Source: Cristatella mucedo
Lineage: Eukaryota > Bryozoa > Phylactolaemata > Cristatellidae
Length of the DNA: 64,000 nt
Assembly: GCA_009760855.2 (NCBI GenBank)
Contig: WPIO01000046.1
Location: 1,057,001 to 1,121,000, forward strand
Reading direction: 5' to 3'
Position numbers and translations under genes: made by a program. Of this stretch, positions 21,871 through 35,141 are shown piece by piece. The notes under the pieces are model-generated. The model had not been told where the DNA came from. It saw only the letters and a program-made list of their open reading frames with translations, and ran no database searches. Each line of letters opens with the position of its first letter. Within the stretch, counting starts at the first letter, position 1.

Positions 21871-24400
21871 CATGACTAGCACAATGTATATACGTATGCA
21901 TATAAACACACATATATGCACTTTAAGAGAACTAGCCATGACCAGTTGAGCATAAGCTGCAGCCAAGTGGCTCAAAAAGCACGCGAATCGAAACACCAAC
22001 AGGAGCACAGTGTCAGAGCCAGCAGGATTGGACCGGCAACATAAATCCTGGACTACACAACTAGCAGTTTCCTGTGCACAGATCGACTTGCCAGCGGCTG
22101 TAACTGTGAATTGCAGTATGTGAGCAAACAGGCATGCATAAACAGGTGCACACACTTATGGGTAAGCTGAACATGCACGGCAGGCTATTTAACATGAAAA
22201 CAAATTCCATTGCAGCGCCAAGGTCGCTAAGTGAATGGGCTTGAGAGTAAGCACACCTGCATGTCAAACGTTCCGGAGCCTTATTTTCTGTAATCATGGG
22301 CATGTACAGCAAAATCTATCCAACCGAAATCAGAAATTTTTCTAAAGTCGTGTAAAACAAGCAGAGTTGAACTCCCATCTGAAATTGCATTCCGATACGG
22401 GAAATATTAGCCGTTTCGAATTGAACAGTCACAAACCTACCCTGGAAGCCGTATACACAAATCACAAGAATGTACCTAAACAAGCTTCACGTATGTACAT
22501 TATCTTAATCTACCAGGGTTCGACAAGTTGGGATATAAGCCACGTATGATGCAGAGATTGGTAAATTTGTTATTTGTAGATATGCTGCTCCCGGCTTATA
22601 TCCGGGTTAGACATGGTTTGCATAACCATTTTCTTTTATCCGGAAGTCGTCAGAGCTTCCGATCCCAAATGCACCGCTTTAGACATTCATTACATAACAT
22701 GCACTCTACCGAGACGTATAGGTTCAGATTGTACGCTTGGAAAACAGCTGGTAATATTTAAAAAGTAAAAAGTTTAAACAAAATTAGCTTTGGAAATTCT
22801 GTGCAGACTCGACTCCTCAAAGCTTCGGAGCAGCATTTTTTGTAAACGGTGAGGACAAATCTTTTCGCAGCGGCACTGTTCCGTGATTTGTATCCGTACT
22901 TTCACAAGATAACCGTTCACAGTGTTCCAACATGTACAATGCAAGCTCTTCAAAAAGCATGCTAATCACTAAGCTTGGACATGGCGTCTGCTGACATCGT
23001 AGACAGTAGGCTTTGGCATTGTGGCAAAGTGCCCTCGATTGCTGAAGTCAGCCGGTGGAAGCTACAGATTCCTGTCTCGCTGCACACCGGCTCACAGCTC
23101 TCTGATGCCTTTACTATCCCTCGTCGATTGCATAATTAGGCAAAATGAGGCGAGTTCCAAGGTAGCCGTGCTCTCAGTAACAAAAAGCACGCAGCCTTTC
23201 CTCCTTCTCACCATTCTGACAGCATCGGCAGTATGTGTGCCCTGGAGCCTGTTTGCGCTCTGACAATGATGTGCACCATGTCAATACGGCATCTAGCTCC
23301 TGATGACGTATGAGTTCTACATGCTGGCACACATTTCTTGCAAGATGAAATCTAGCAGTCTCCTATTCGTTCCTTCATGTCAACATTTTAAGGATCGTCG
23401 AGCGTCCGCGTGTGTGTCATCTTGTGCAATGCATGTCAGCATGATCTCAAATGCTTGTATAGCATTGACATTCATCGACTCTTAATGGCTATTACGTCTG
23501 CCCTTTGCTGCGATGGCGGAGAAGACGAGTTTTGGATTCTTTTTGCTGAGCTTTATGTTAAAAATATCTAAATGGAGCCGAATCTATCTTGGCACCATAG
23601 GTCACGGCTCACGTCCTTGATAATGCCTATACAATCAAGCAGTGCGATGAAACCCGTTCTTGGGTTATCGACAAGAAGCCGAGGTTCACTGCCCCTATAC
23701 GTAAGATTCTTTGCTAGTGGGTGCTTTGTTGCCTGATCCTAGAGGGTTTCGAGAGTCTACAATGTCAAATGTCGCATCGAATGTACAATGAAGCGTTACT
23801 ACCCCGGTCGGGTCTTGGAATTCCGACAACCTAAGTTGTTCTCTGAGACGACATCCACCATTCCATTCGAACATTGCTAAACCAGTCCTAAACTTTCAGG
23901 ATTGCTATGTAGCAAACCTTAAAAGTCAACGTGCGACCGACGGGTTAAGCAAAATGTAGTGGCTACAGTTTTCAAACTTCGAAGGAACTTGCTACTCACT
24001 AAATCACCCGTTAAACAGCAACCCTAGTTTAGACCCATGTTTCCCATATGTAATGCTACAATCGTGATCGATGGAGGACATAAGTGGTGGCTAGCCGCAC
24101 TTGGTGCTATACCAACTGAAGTACATTTATACCAGCAATCACACAATTAACAGTTAAACAGGATGCGATGGCCAAGTATCTTCACCATAAGGGCTTTTGT
24201 CCATTATACTGGTCAAAGGTGGGCCTCGTGAAGTGCAGAGCGCTGCACGATTACATATGCTATAACGGATACCTCCTAAAGCAACAAACTTCGGCACGAA
24301 CATGATTAAAAGTAAAAGATTGGCAGAGCCAACAGCCTCATTCCTATAGTGGACAGAAGAGCCACAACGGCTACCAGTTCTGCTTGCTGCAGGCAATTAT
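21871..24400. other. Unassigned 2.5 kb
   Basis: AT-richer sequence without a recognisable gene. Short open frames (for example 22528-22761 and 23021-23263, both +) have no family features I can name. It is probably old transposon or intron sequence. Confidence 0.35.
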
Positions 24401-24511
24401 TTATTGTCCAAAGCACGACTCGAACCCGTGACCTGGATCGTCAAGTGTGAGCACCTCAATGTTAAGCTAAGACGAGAGATTGATGATCCGTTGCACATTG
24501 GCCAGGCACCG

Positions 24512-24690
24512 TGCCGTTATGGCCCACTAGGTAATTCGGTTGCTTTGCACGACAACGGACCCGAGGTCATGGGTTCGAATCCTGCGGCAGGCGATCCTTT
24601 ATTGCCTCTGCAAGCGGTGGTGCTAGCCTTTAAGACTCTTCTGATGCTATACAACAAGAGGCTGTTAAATCAGCTAGTATTTTTTTAAAT
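24512..24690 (+). mobile_element. SINE-A (tRNA-derived)
   Basis: The head GTTATGGCCCACTAGGTAAT, B box GGTTCGAATCCTGC, body AAGCGGTGGTGCTAGCCTTT and end TTAAATCAGCTAGTATTTTT are all recognisable. A second tRNA-like piece on the minus strand lies just upstream at about 24405-24465. Confidence 0.88.
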
Positions 24691-26237
24691 GTTAGGCAGC
24701 ACACGATGCTGGGCTAAATGTTGGTCGGACAGCGCTAGGACAAGTAAGAACAAAGAGCAAGTCGATGATGAGAGCCCATATCGACCAATCTTAGCCGGAT
24801 GTGTCGGTCAGACTCCTGCAAAAGAGAGAACTATGCCGCCAGGGGGATGCTCACCAGGTAGGTCCCACACTTTCTCCATCTTTAGAAAGGCTAAGGCCGG
24901 TAGCACAGTGAACGTTGCACAATCCATTCAGCAGCGGAGCTCACTCACTCATACGACGTAAGAAGCCTATGGCGACCGAAGGGAAGAACAAGAGGCTGGA
25001 AGTTTCATCTGCCTCTGCTGCTAGCCTAAAAGTGAGGAACAGCAACTCTATCCACATCTCCTCGGCACGATCGCAAGCCGGGATTCAGCATCGCTGGCCC
25101 CATCATTATGCTCCAGTTCCTGTCAGCTTCCCAGGCAAGTGTGGCATATTCCTCCACATATTCCTCCGCTCCAAGGGGAACTCGTTCCAGTAGATCTAAG
25201 AGTTCACAGAGTGCCATACGCATAGGCAGGATTATGCCCAATGAGTGGGCTGAACATTGACTTTTCCGGGTCAACATACAGGCGGAATTCGTTAAATCTC
25301 CATCTCCAGCGATTTGCCTGAGCAAATGTGCACACATTAACCAACCCAACCCAGCCCAGGCGATGGACGACGCCCTAAACCTGATGTGCGAAAAAGTGAC
25401 AGCCGCTATGACATGCAAGCAAACCGAGAGGGTCGGTTCGGCCAAAGTGTCATCAGAATGCATATGGCGCTACAACATCTCCCAAGCAAAAAGCCCAAAC
25501 GATGACGAGTCACGACAAGTGGTCCCCGGGAGCCAAGCCGGCAACCCCTGACACGCGCACACACTGCAGATCGGGCTGGTCGTTCATTTCGAGAGACGCG
25601 TTGAATGAGTAGTCTAAATCCGAGAGGAGAGGAGAAGATGCCCAAGAGATGCACCAGCGTAGCAGGCGCGGAATTCTAAGCGAGAGCGCCTAGAGCTTGG
25701 AATCACCGTGCTTGTGCAGCAAGAGTAAAATTGCTTGGCCCGAAATCTCACCAAAGGAAGACCATCAAATAGCTGCCATCGGTGCTCACGGCCAGACCTT
25801 CATGCCGGTGCTCTCGGTCCTCGTAACCTCAGCTTCATCGTAGCTTCTCTTGCAAGTCATCAGGCACTGTAGCTTTGGAATTTTCGGTAGCCCTAGTACT
25901 GCTTAATCTTCGGAGAACCGCACTTCTGCGACTTTTTCTGGCAACAACAATCTCTACTACCAATGAAGGGGGATACTTTCGGGAGAACTAGTGCGAGGCC
26001 AATCATTCGAGTGACTAGCTGCAGGGGCAGGCATCGGCAGGCATCGGGCTACCGCAAGTGGCCGATGCTGCACTTCGAGAATGCAGTTGAGACAAACTAA
26101 AGGCGCGCAGCAGCGCACAGAAGGACGTCTGCACACGATGACGATGCAAAAGTAGCAGTGTGAAACACTGTTTTCATCTCATCTCTCATCTAATCAGATC
26201 GACGGGCGCCTGCCACGGCTAGGAGCTCTTGCTAATG
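24691..26237. other. Unassigned, with anonymous open frames
   Basis: A 145-codon minus-strand frame (25463-25026) has no recognised motif, and overlapping frames on the plus strand are also open. I make no gene call. Confidence 0.35.
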
Positions 26238-26425
26238 GTGAGCCGTGATGGCAAACTAGGTAAGGCGGTTGCTTTTCACGACCTCGGTCCCGAGGTTGTG
26301 GGTTCGAATTCTTCAGTGGGCGATCTTTTATTGCCACTGCAAGCAGTAGCGATAGCCGTAAAGGCTCTTCTGTCGCCATACAAAAGAGGATGTTGAATCA
26401 GTGCTAGTGATTTTTTTTTTATTTT
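26238..26425 (+). mobile_element. SINE-A (tRNA-derived), good copy
   Basis: It has the full structure: GTGAGCCGTGATGGCAAACT head, the palindromic CACGACCTCGG / CCGAGGTTGTG segment, B box GGTTCGAATTCTTC, body and a T-rich 3' end. The palindrome carries one substitution relative to the 18114 copy. Confidence 0.88.
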
Positions 26426-27300
26426 ATCGGCTCGGCGCGCGACTCGTAGCCAGCTAGCTGGCGCAGCCATGCTGCTGCAGGTGCGAGGCTGGCAATGTCT
26501 CATCTTATTTTGCCCCAGTCGCAGGTCACCGAAGTTCATGGTTACTCGATGGCAGGCAACCTAAACCCGGGATGAACCTGATGGAGCAGCAGCTGGAGAG
26601 ACACGAAACGCAACTGCGCCCAACAGAGTTTAAGGTCGGACACCGGCTGCAGTCCGAGGTAAATCGCAATGTTCTGCGAACACATAAGAATCGGCACTAA
26701 CTAATCGGCCCTTCACTCACCGACGCCCAGGTACAATGACCAGGCAAATGCCTACGGCTCTCCTAGCACCCAATGCAGCTGCTCTGAGACAGCAGACTAA
26801 TCCGGCTTACATGTCCTGGCACCGCCAGCACAGCCTTGCTAGCATGAGGTCGAGGTCGACAACGACGACGACGACTACGACACTGCCGCATCGGTAACCC
26901 AGCATCTGAGCCGAGGCCGGGTCTCAAAGTCTCTCAGCTGCGTGCCTGCTGAGGGAAAAGCATGCCGTTGAGGGCTGCCTCAGTCAGGCCGCTACTGCTA
27001 GCAGGTAGCCCGAGAGGGGTGGCCCAGCCATCGATGAGCACAAATAATCAGTGCTGGGCTAGCGTGGTGGCGGCTCGGTCGGCATACACAAGTATACCCC
27101 AGTAACGCAACAGCTCTTACTTCAGCGATGGACGGACCACGGGCACAGTGGAATGGGCAGCAGTTGCTCGCCGAAGGCTAGTTCGCTGATTGTATCAGCA
27201 TTCAATGCTGAGTTAATACCGAGCTGTTCATAGCTATCCGGCGGCTGCGGAGGCAAGATTCTCCCAGTCTGGCGGACACAACCAGCAGTGTCCGAATGTC
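26426..27300. other. Unassigned
   Basis: Moderately GC-rich sequence without a recognisable coding domain or repeat. Confidence 0.35.
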
Positions 27301-27304
27301 CAGG

Positions 27305-27305
<1 letters not shown>

Positions 27306-27388
<83 letters not shown>
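27306..27388. repeat. (CAG)27 trinucleotide tract
   Basis: An uninterrupted CAG tract of about 27 units. Frames through it give poly-Ala or poly-Leu on the minus strand, within open frames of about 85 codons that show no other domain. It lies in the putative large intron of the minus-strand gene. Confidence 0.95.
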
Positions 27389-27391
<3 letters not shown>

Positions 27392-27689
27392 TGAAGCGAC
27401 AGCAGCCAGTAGCCACCGGGTAGGCAGAGGTTATAGATGTCTGTAAGCACTCTGCCGAGCACAATGCCAAGACAGCTGCTGCCATACTCAACTTCCCTAC
27501 GTGTCTATTCGCAAAACGAGTCTAACCACTGATGCAATGCATTGCAAAAGAATTGGGACGGGAGGGAACCAGCTGGAGAACGTAATTCGGTGAACCCTTC
27601 TTTAGCCGTTAGATGGCCCAATCATAATTTAGTACAAACTGTTGTCACCACACATGAAAGAAACACTTTTATGTTGACATTTTTTTTTT

Positions 27690-28070
27690 TTATTAAAGGC
27701 TAAGCAATACGACAGGAGTAATAAGACCGCATGGTAAGTTTCGAAGCCTGAGAAGGAAGTATTTCCGAGAGGTAGGCCTGAGCCAGATAACAAAAGCACC
27801 AACAGTGACCTGACCAGTGAATGACCATGTAGTCAATATGCTGCTTGCCGGGGAGCCAGTGCAGGTTGGTCAAACGTTGCATAATAGGGCATTTGCGTCC
27901 ACAACATGTAAACCTAGCTGCAAGATTTCTTGCCCCAACAAAAAGCATATTATTGTACTGGCAGGAAGACCAGCCAGTAACGAGCTACAGAAGTCTAGTC
28001 GGGATGTAACAACTGCATGAAACAGATGGCCTGTGGTAGGTATTCTTATCTAAGCAGGCCCGAATTTTCG
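27690..28070 (-). mobile_element. L2-type LINE fragment, RT C-terminal tail (decayed)
   Basis: On the minus strand it encodes LTNLHWLPGKQHIDYMV, then LAQAYLSEILPSQASK, a diverged version of the L2 C-terminal motifs DLHWLPVKQRIDFKV and LAPAYLSDLLP. A T-rich run at 27680-27692 precedes it. Confidence 0.8.
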
Positions 28071-30215
28071 CTTCGGTATGTAGTACAAGTAAGCAGACTT
28101 GACTGTGGAGCAGCTGCAGTGAAATCTTGTGAAATGTCCCTTCTGTGCAGCCGCAGCAGGATATTTGCTGGTCGAGCATATTTTTAGCGTAAGGCTTCAC
28201 ATTTTCTTGAGTAAAACTAGGGATTTGCTCATTACTAGCAAGTCGGTTCTATCGCCGTTCAATGTGAGAGAAAGTTTGCTGCTATTCAAATGTTAATCTC
28301 AGCAATACACACTGCAAGAGAGGAGGAGGAGGAGGAGCAGGAGCAGCAGCGCTAGGCATGCTGGAAGGCAATGCCGAATCAATGCACAGGCAGAGCAAAC
28401 TGTGAGTCATCTGCTAGATAGTGAACACTAATGGACACGATAACAGATCGTGCTTGGCGATTACATCGGCAAGAGGGAGAGTCCAGGGGATTAGATCGGA
28501 GCCGAGGGAGAATATAAATCGTTAAAAGACACGGGCCAAGAATAGAGAGGTGTCATCTTGCTGGCACAGGCAGGGAGAGATCAGAGCACAGGCACGAAGG
28601 CTTCGTGGTATCTTCATAAAAATGAAAGGAGAGGATTACAAAGGAGAGGATAACATCGGTAGGAGGGAGTGCACAAATTGCAAAACGACACAGACCATGC
28701 ACAAATCCCCGAGGTGCTGTCCAAAACTTTGGAAGCTTCCCGGATGGCTGGTTCCCAGTTTACATTAACACAGAAAACTCCCACTATTATAGGCCTAAAC
28801 CATTCCAGGACAGTGCAAGTGATGACCACAAAAATGTGCTTTAGAAAAACCTTGGTGATCAATGGTAGCACGGGTCACAGAGGAATGCAAACAAGTCAGG
28901 GGGGACAAGCTCATTAGCCAGCCAGAGCTAAACTTCAACAGAATGTAGCAATCTCCAGAAAGAATCGGGAAGAGGGAGTGGAGAAGATGGGGGGGGGGGC
29001 ACCTACAGGACTGGATGGATCTACACATGGGGCATAGGAAGAGGTGATTGTAGCATCGTAACTACACGAGACCTAGTTTACATTACCAACGAGTGCACGA
29101 ACAAAGGCAGTGTTGCGATGCCAGAAATAAACAAGCAAACTGGGTGAACTAAATCTCTTTCAGGGGACTTTACATACAGGGAAGGTGATTGTGTCAGGCA
29201 GAGCCAGCAATTCTTTAACATACAGCAGGAAGCCCAGGACGACGTGATTGAAGCATGGATAGAAAATGTAAGGCTGCTTTCCTCGGTTGGCTTTAGCAGG
29301 ATCAATTCTTGGAGAAAGTCGCATTCTCGGAGGCCCATTTCTAAGGGGTGGCTTGCAAAAAACCTGCAGCAACATTCAAGTGCTTGCTTGATACTGCACA
29401 TAAACTCCTTTGATTGTAAATTGACTTGGCGGTAGAATGAATGTGAAAGTTTGCTTACATTCCCCCGCCAAGTTGCCAAAGAGCCATTTGACGTGTGCTC
29501 ATTGGACAACAGGAGTGAGATTGAGCCCATACAAACCCGAAATGCCAAATGCAGTACGTACAGCGTCAGCTTTACAGATGGACCACAAGAACAAATAAGC
29601 CAATCAGCTTTGCCTCACGAGTCTTGGACAGCCGAGAGGCTCGATTATGCCAGATGCTCATCGGTGCTGCACACGGCAATGCACGCGCACGTGCGCTGGA
29701 CTGGCGACTAATGCTGTAGCTTCGGGCTCAGCACCGTTGGGCTGGGCAGCACGGAAAGCTGTTTAGGCTGCCTTGCTCAGTTGATGAGAACCGAAAGCCA
29801 GGCGGCGCAGCACAAGCTGAAACCGGCAGAAGGTCTGCTCTCACTGATGGAGCTGTACAACGTGATCCGAGCAAGGAGGACTGCTTAGGCGCCTGGACGC
29901 AGACAGCAAGAGCAGCAGGAGCTACAACGCAGGCAGCAATGGCGCAGAGGGCAGAGGGCACATGCAGACATGCTCGCACGCCCGCACAAGCAAGCAGTCC
30001 CGCAAAGGTAACTCGGCACACACACACACACACACATCTTTCAATATCGCCGATGCTTATTGGCTTGGCGAGTCAAGGTAAAACCTTCCCACTGCCGGAA
30101 GACAACCAGCGGTGAGCAGCCTCTGCTGGCAACAAAAAGTGATATCTACCTGCATAAAAAGCTAGGTCTGTCAGTCCGTTGTCTATCATTAACGTCATGT
30201 TTATATAGAGTCATA
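28071..30215. other. Unassigned 2.1 kb
   Basis: No domain is recognised. The longest frame is 29548-29078 (-), 156 codons, Cys/Leu/Ser-rich, with no match I can name. Short GGA runs near 28320 and a CA tract near 30018-30035 are present. Confidence 0.35.
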
Positions 30216-30221
30216 GGTGTG

Positions 30222-31625
30222 ACATACAATGCCCTCCAAAAGTTTCTATGCACCTGGTTCAACGATCTGAGTTTGTTTATTGCAAATACCCATATTCGAG
30301 TAAGTCATTACACTGCACTAATTATTAAAATTGAACAATCTGACAATAAAATGTTGACCTTAAGTCACAGTTTGCTATGCTTAGGTTTGTGAGTACTTCG
30401 TTTGCCGGCAATCGAGTCAACGGATCCCGAATCGGAATTGAGCACGCTACCACTAACCATTCGATCATGCTTCCTTTTGCAGCATATGTAAAGTGCCTAG
30501 AAAGAGTTCAAGTTCTCTGAGAAAACTATACAAATGAATTATTATTATTATTATTATTATATTGTTATTATTATCCCATGCAAACAGTTTGGCATGCCTG
30601 GTCAAGTGACTATTGCACTCCATCTTCTCGGCACGCGACCAGAACATGCGCCAGTTGCACGCTTTCTGAAGGCGAATGAGCAGTTTAGATGTAACTCCAC
30701 AACGACGACAATTTAAAGCGATAGATCTCGAGGCAGCTGAAAATCTCCGAGGGCACTGTTAGGAACATTATTGGTAAGCATCTGGACTACGGTAGCACTG
30801 AGGCACTGCCACTTTGGGGCCACTTCTTCGAGTGACTTCTTCGAGTGAGGACCAGCTGTTAAAAAGCATGGCTCTGAAAGACAGATCCGTTACAACTAAA
30901 ATGCACTGCCAGAGTTACTGCAAAGCTACCGGAACGGTTGTAAGCCGAAATGCTGCGAGTAGATGGCTTAGTGGACAAGGATTGAAGGCAACAGTGGCCA
31001 AGTGCAAGCCATTATTGACCTTGACATTTGCCGACCGGGGAGAAAAGAAAACGCAACGCTGGACTTTACTCAGCCGATACCAGCAGTGGGCAGCTGAAAA
31101 GTGGAACAGAGTGCTGCGGATTGATGAGTCCGAATTCAATACTTTTGGTTTTGACATGAGGAGGAAGTGTGTCTACGGGCGAACGCGTGAAGCGTACACT
31201 GACGGCTGCCTGCACAAGACCGTGAAATTCGGTAGTGGCAGTGTAATGGTTGGGGTGCTTCTCAACTACCGGCGCATCGTCTGCACAGGATTCAAGGAAT
31301 CGTAAATTAGAATGTCTATCCCGACATCCCACAGAACGGTTGGCTTGACGTCTGCTTACACTCTTCGCGGGCTCGAATTCTTTAGGCAGCATGACAACGA
31401 TCCGAAGCACGCGGCTGAAAGCAGCAGTTGAAGAGCTTTGTGCAACTCGACCCTGGCTTGGCGCCAACCGGCCAAACTGCTACAACATGGCTGCAGCTAC
31501 TGACATCCAAGCGAAGCAGCAGGCAAAGGAGGACAAAGAAAACACGGTGTCACCCTAGTGTCACCACCAGAGTGCCAGAGCACCTGCCGCAGGAACGCAG
31601 AGTCTCGTCAGAGAGACTGAGCTAA
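30222..31625 (+). mobile_element. Tc1-like DNA transposon, inactive
   Basis: The frame 30814-31305 encodes a Tc1 transposase middle region: VVSRNAASRWLSGQGLKA (second DNA-binding helix-turn-helix), then AAEKWNRVLRIDESEF with the first catalytic Asp, then TVKFGSGSVMVG. Further on, 31389-31415 gives QHDNDPKHAAE with the second catalytic Asp. A start-proximal piece (ISEGTVRNIIGKH near 30746-30785) matches the first helix-turn-helix. A Tc1-type terminal repeat-like sequence (ACAATGCCCTCCAAAAGTTT) lies at 30226-30245. Stops separate these pieces, the third acidic residue is not evident, and an LINE tail sits inside. I could not place the right terminal repeat. Confidence 0.85.
30455..30565 (+). 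mobile_element. L2-type LINE 3' tail nested in the Tc1 copy
   Basis: GTAAAGTGCCTAGAAAGAGT, AAGTTCTCTGAG and a perfect ATT run (30540-30560) are the standard L2 3' end. Its position between the Tc1 terminal-repeat-like sequence and the transposase frame indicates insertion into the transposon. Confidence 0.78.
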
Positions 31626-34440
31626 ATTAGAATGGATACCAAACCACGACGACGTTTACTAGGGTTGTGCACAGCAAGGTGAGCGCTGACTGAAAATTGA
31701 ATCAGCCGAACGCTGCTGCCCCTTCGGCCAGTGCGGCCAGAGCTCTTCAGGCTCCGCTCGCTCTGCTGCCCGCACTGGCTGCCCGTGCAAACAGCAGACA
31801 GCAGGGTCGTGCAGTCGGCAAAGTGCCGCCAAAACATGGCCGCTGCACATGACAGAGGTCAGTCAATTGAGCTCAGTCAGCTCATGCGTCGGATGCATTC
31901 TCGACCAAAAGCGGCTGGCCGCAGAATATCGTAGAAAGCGGTGTCCACAAGCACTAGTGGTGGCTAGTAGTAGTAAAAGCAGCCTCAGCAGCAACCAATC
32001 GTCTCGTGCGTGGCAGTTCACTTGATCACATTTTCTGAACCGCAGCGCTCACTCTAGGGGAACATACTGCTGTTACAAACGAGGCGTGCAGCTTTCGCAT
32101 GCGAGACTGCAAGTGCCACGCTAGCAACAGTGCAAAGGTCTCAGCCGATGGACGACACGAATACTGGTGACAACTGAACACGGTAGACGGCTAGCGACTT
32201 GTAGGTGCAGCACCAATGCATCACGCAGTAACAAAGCAGGGCAGCGACAAAAAAGTGCCCATATCGTAACGTAAAAAGTGCCCATATCCGTGACGAAGGT
32301 GAGTCTTTTTGACAGTAATGGAGGGTTACAGGCGTTCAACAGTGGCCACGACGAACACCGACGGCTCCGTGGCCTTGAGCTCAAATCAGTTTAAATGCCT
32401 AGACCAACTCCAGAAGCACAAGTGACTGCCTATCGTATGGGTCGGCGTCTCTGCTGCCATTGATTATCGCCTAATCAGCCCCTAGGCGTTACAATTCAGG
32501 AACTGCAAACAGTGAAAATCGGTCATAATTTTACTTAGGGTCACTGCCGGTTCAACGCCAACTTGGCACATCCCTTAACTGTTTAGCTCATCCACGAACA
32601 CACGCGGACGAACACACACACACACAGACGCTTGTGCGTGCGCACGCACACGAGCACACACACGCGCGCGAGCACACACACAAACACAAATGCATACCCT
32701 GCCCATACCAGAGCACCAGAGAGTCAATCTAAGCTGGCTGCTATGCAGCCGGGCTCCCAGGGCCTTAGGCGATTGTTGAAATACATTATCGAATGTAAAC
32801 AAACTCGAATGTAAACTCACAAACAGGTTCGAACACGATACTAGTCAAAACTAAAGAGTTGATTCGTCGTTGCAGTTGCATGCTACAATGGGACTTTGTG
32901 AATGTAACGTCGACGACCTGCTCCTGCTAAGCCGCATAGGCCACCAGCAGGCACTCTCTTACAAGGTATCAAACCGTGTTAGCTTAAGCAGCCGATATCT
33001 TTTAATCGCTTTGACTCGAACTGCTGTGTTCACATTGAGAGACCAGCCTGCAGCAGGCAGAGCAATAAACCGTCAGTGCAGGCAGCCTGCCAAGCTCGAA
33101 GCTTAATACAGTCAGCCTAGTAAATCCCTCATTTGCACTGAGGTTGACTCTAAGCTGTAGCTTACGCTTAAGCTGCTGAGCTGTGGCCGGCTTATGCTGC
33201 TAAATCTGTACAATCGCCTGCCCACGTCAAGGCATAACGGCAGCTATGTGGTCGGTCTGCTGCTAACTGGGGGGGGGGGAGGGATGGTTGAAAAGATCTA
33301 CTAAGGAAGCCTGCCCGGATGGGTCGAGACTACTACAGTCCCATGGTCACTTGAAGACAGCATCCCGAGAGTGCAGCACAGAGCTCACTGATCCCACTCC
33401 GGTAAAGTGCTGCCGAGTCCAGCTTCCAGTGTGTCTGCCTACTCATGGCAGCACATCGCGAAATTGCACACATAACGACAAAACAGTCCACTATAGGCAA
33501 GCTAGCACACGATACGTGAGAGCAGAAGAGCGATTTCAAAAAGAGATCCTCGGTTCGATCGAAAGTGCATCGACAAGCCACGCACATTACATCCTGAGGA
33601 TGTGTGGTGAGATTCTGCTGGTTAAAGAGGAGAAGAACAGAAAAGGTAAGAACAGCTAAGAAGAACAGAGGAGCAGGTGTTGACCGGATACGTCCTTAAT
33701 CAAGAAACCAGATGCCAGCAAGTACCTCGTGAGATCAGTAGAAAGAAAGTATGTGAAACATTCCGAATATCAAGCATTGCCTGCTCAGTATACTTCCACT
33801 TCTTCAGGATCAGATGGTGAAACAAATTTAGAAGGTTACAAAGTAGTGAGGGCTGCTACCGAAAATGCTGAAACCTCCCCGTTAACACCGAGAAGGCTCT
33901 ATTGCGATGATAGATTCCACGGGTGACTGCCTATTTGGCTCAGGAACTCGACCTGGAAAATATTTCAATAGCAACTGCATAAAATAATCTCCTTTAAAAT
34001 GTACCAGAAACGTCATATCTAGCCCGAGTGTAATTTTTTGTCGTGCAGCGATTCGGAATCGTGCAGCTACTGCAAAGGAACCAAGGGAGGTTTTTACACA
34101 TCCACTGCGCTACTGGAACGTGACTGGGAATGAAAATATGAAGGAGCATTCTTCCATCTGAAGCCTGCTGGGAAGCATAAAGCCTTCCACATTTAGCTTG
34201 TGGACTAAACGTTGCAAAGTTCTTACGGGCACCGAATCTGGAGACTCAGCTTTCGGCATCACTTTCGGTAGGATTGAGGCTAAGGCATCAATTGAGGCAG
34301 TCGATGACAGAGCCATTCGAGATATGCTAAGGGGATAGAATTTTAGTACAGTGTGAACACAAGAAAAAAGAGGGTGTGAGCTTGCTGCCGGAGACCTGAT
34401 TCTGCCGAAAGATGCTATACTTGAAATGCAGACATCGTAC
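31626..34440. other. Unassigned 2.8 kb
   Basis: No domain is recognised. The open frames at 33288-33659 (+), 33729-33926 (+) and 34316-34110 (-) are anonymous. There is a CA/CG-rich tract at 32600-32690 and a short duplication (AAAAAGTGCCCATATC) at 32250-32288. Confidence 0.35.
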
Positions 34441-34444
34441 AGGG

Positions 34445-34910
34445 GGGTACTAGTAATAATAATCTAATGGCCTCTGTATTGCACCCTAAGAGTGCTAAAT
34501 CTCTGTCGAGGCAGTTCATTTATGTTGAAAAGTATGCATATCGACTGGTTTGTGAGAGCATACACACTGTCAGCATGCGTGAGCATGCATGCTGACAATT
34601 GACATGGGCGAAGCAAATGCTGTGAGGAGCACGTGGGTTTTTAGCTTCTTTTTAAATGCTGCCAAGTCAGGGGATATCATGGCATCAGTCGTTAGTGAGT
34701 TCCACACTTTGGTGACATACGAACTGATGGCATGGTTGCCAAAGGATTTGAGGCTGGCTAGAGGCAGAGCTAGGCAACTTGAGTCCCACAAAAGCAGAGA
34801 GTAGGATGCCAAGCCAGATCCGAAAGTACGTTGGTGGAGAATGTAAAGGCCTACAAGCGAGCACCGGAACCTCAAAGTCGATAAGCTTAGAGAAGGTGCT
34901 CAGCATCAAT
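34445..34910 (-). mobile_element. L2-type LINE fragment, RT C-terminal end and 3' UTR (decayed)
   Basis: The minus strand encodes LASLKSFGNHAISSYVTKVW and AFKKKLKTHVLLTAF, the final motifs of the L2 polyprotein. The 3' UTR with CATGC repeats and an ATTATTATT end at 34450-34465 follows. Confidence 0.82.
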
Positions 34911-35141
34911 ACATATCAAAATCCGGGCACATCGAGACAGTGAGATGTACTACACTGCCAGTCAGTACTTTGTTTGCATCAGATCGATCATTCTAACTTC
35001 ACTGCTGCGACTGTCGCCGATTCCAGCTACAGCACAAGCATGAGGATTCCCAGCGCGAGGGAGGACAGAGCGGGCAGCGGCGGCGCATGGCCTCTGTGGT
35101 CTCGTGGCAAGATTGCAGGTCTGACCACGAGCCGGAAATAC
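34911..35141. other. Probable intron of the minus-strand gene
   Basis: No separate feature is recognised. Confidence 0.35.

Noticed and set aside
25026-25463. 145-codon minus-strand frame
   Set aside because: No motif was recognised and plus-strand frames overlap it. There is no splice or homology support.
29120-29180. Possible L2 3' tail (AAATCTCTTTCAGGGGACTT)
   Set aside because: Only about 25 bases resemble the tail, and neither the stem-loop nor an ATT run is present.
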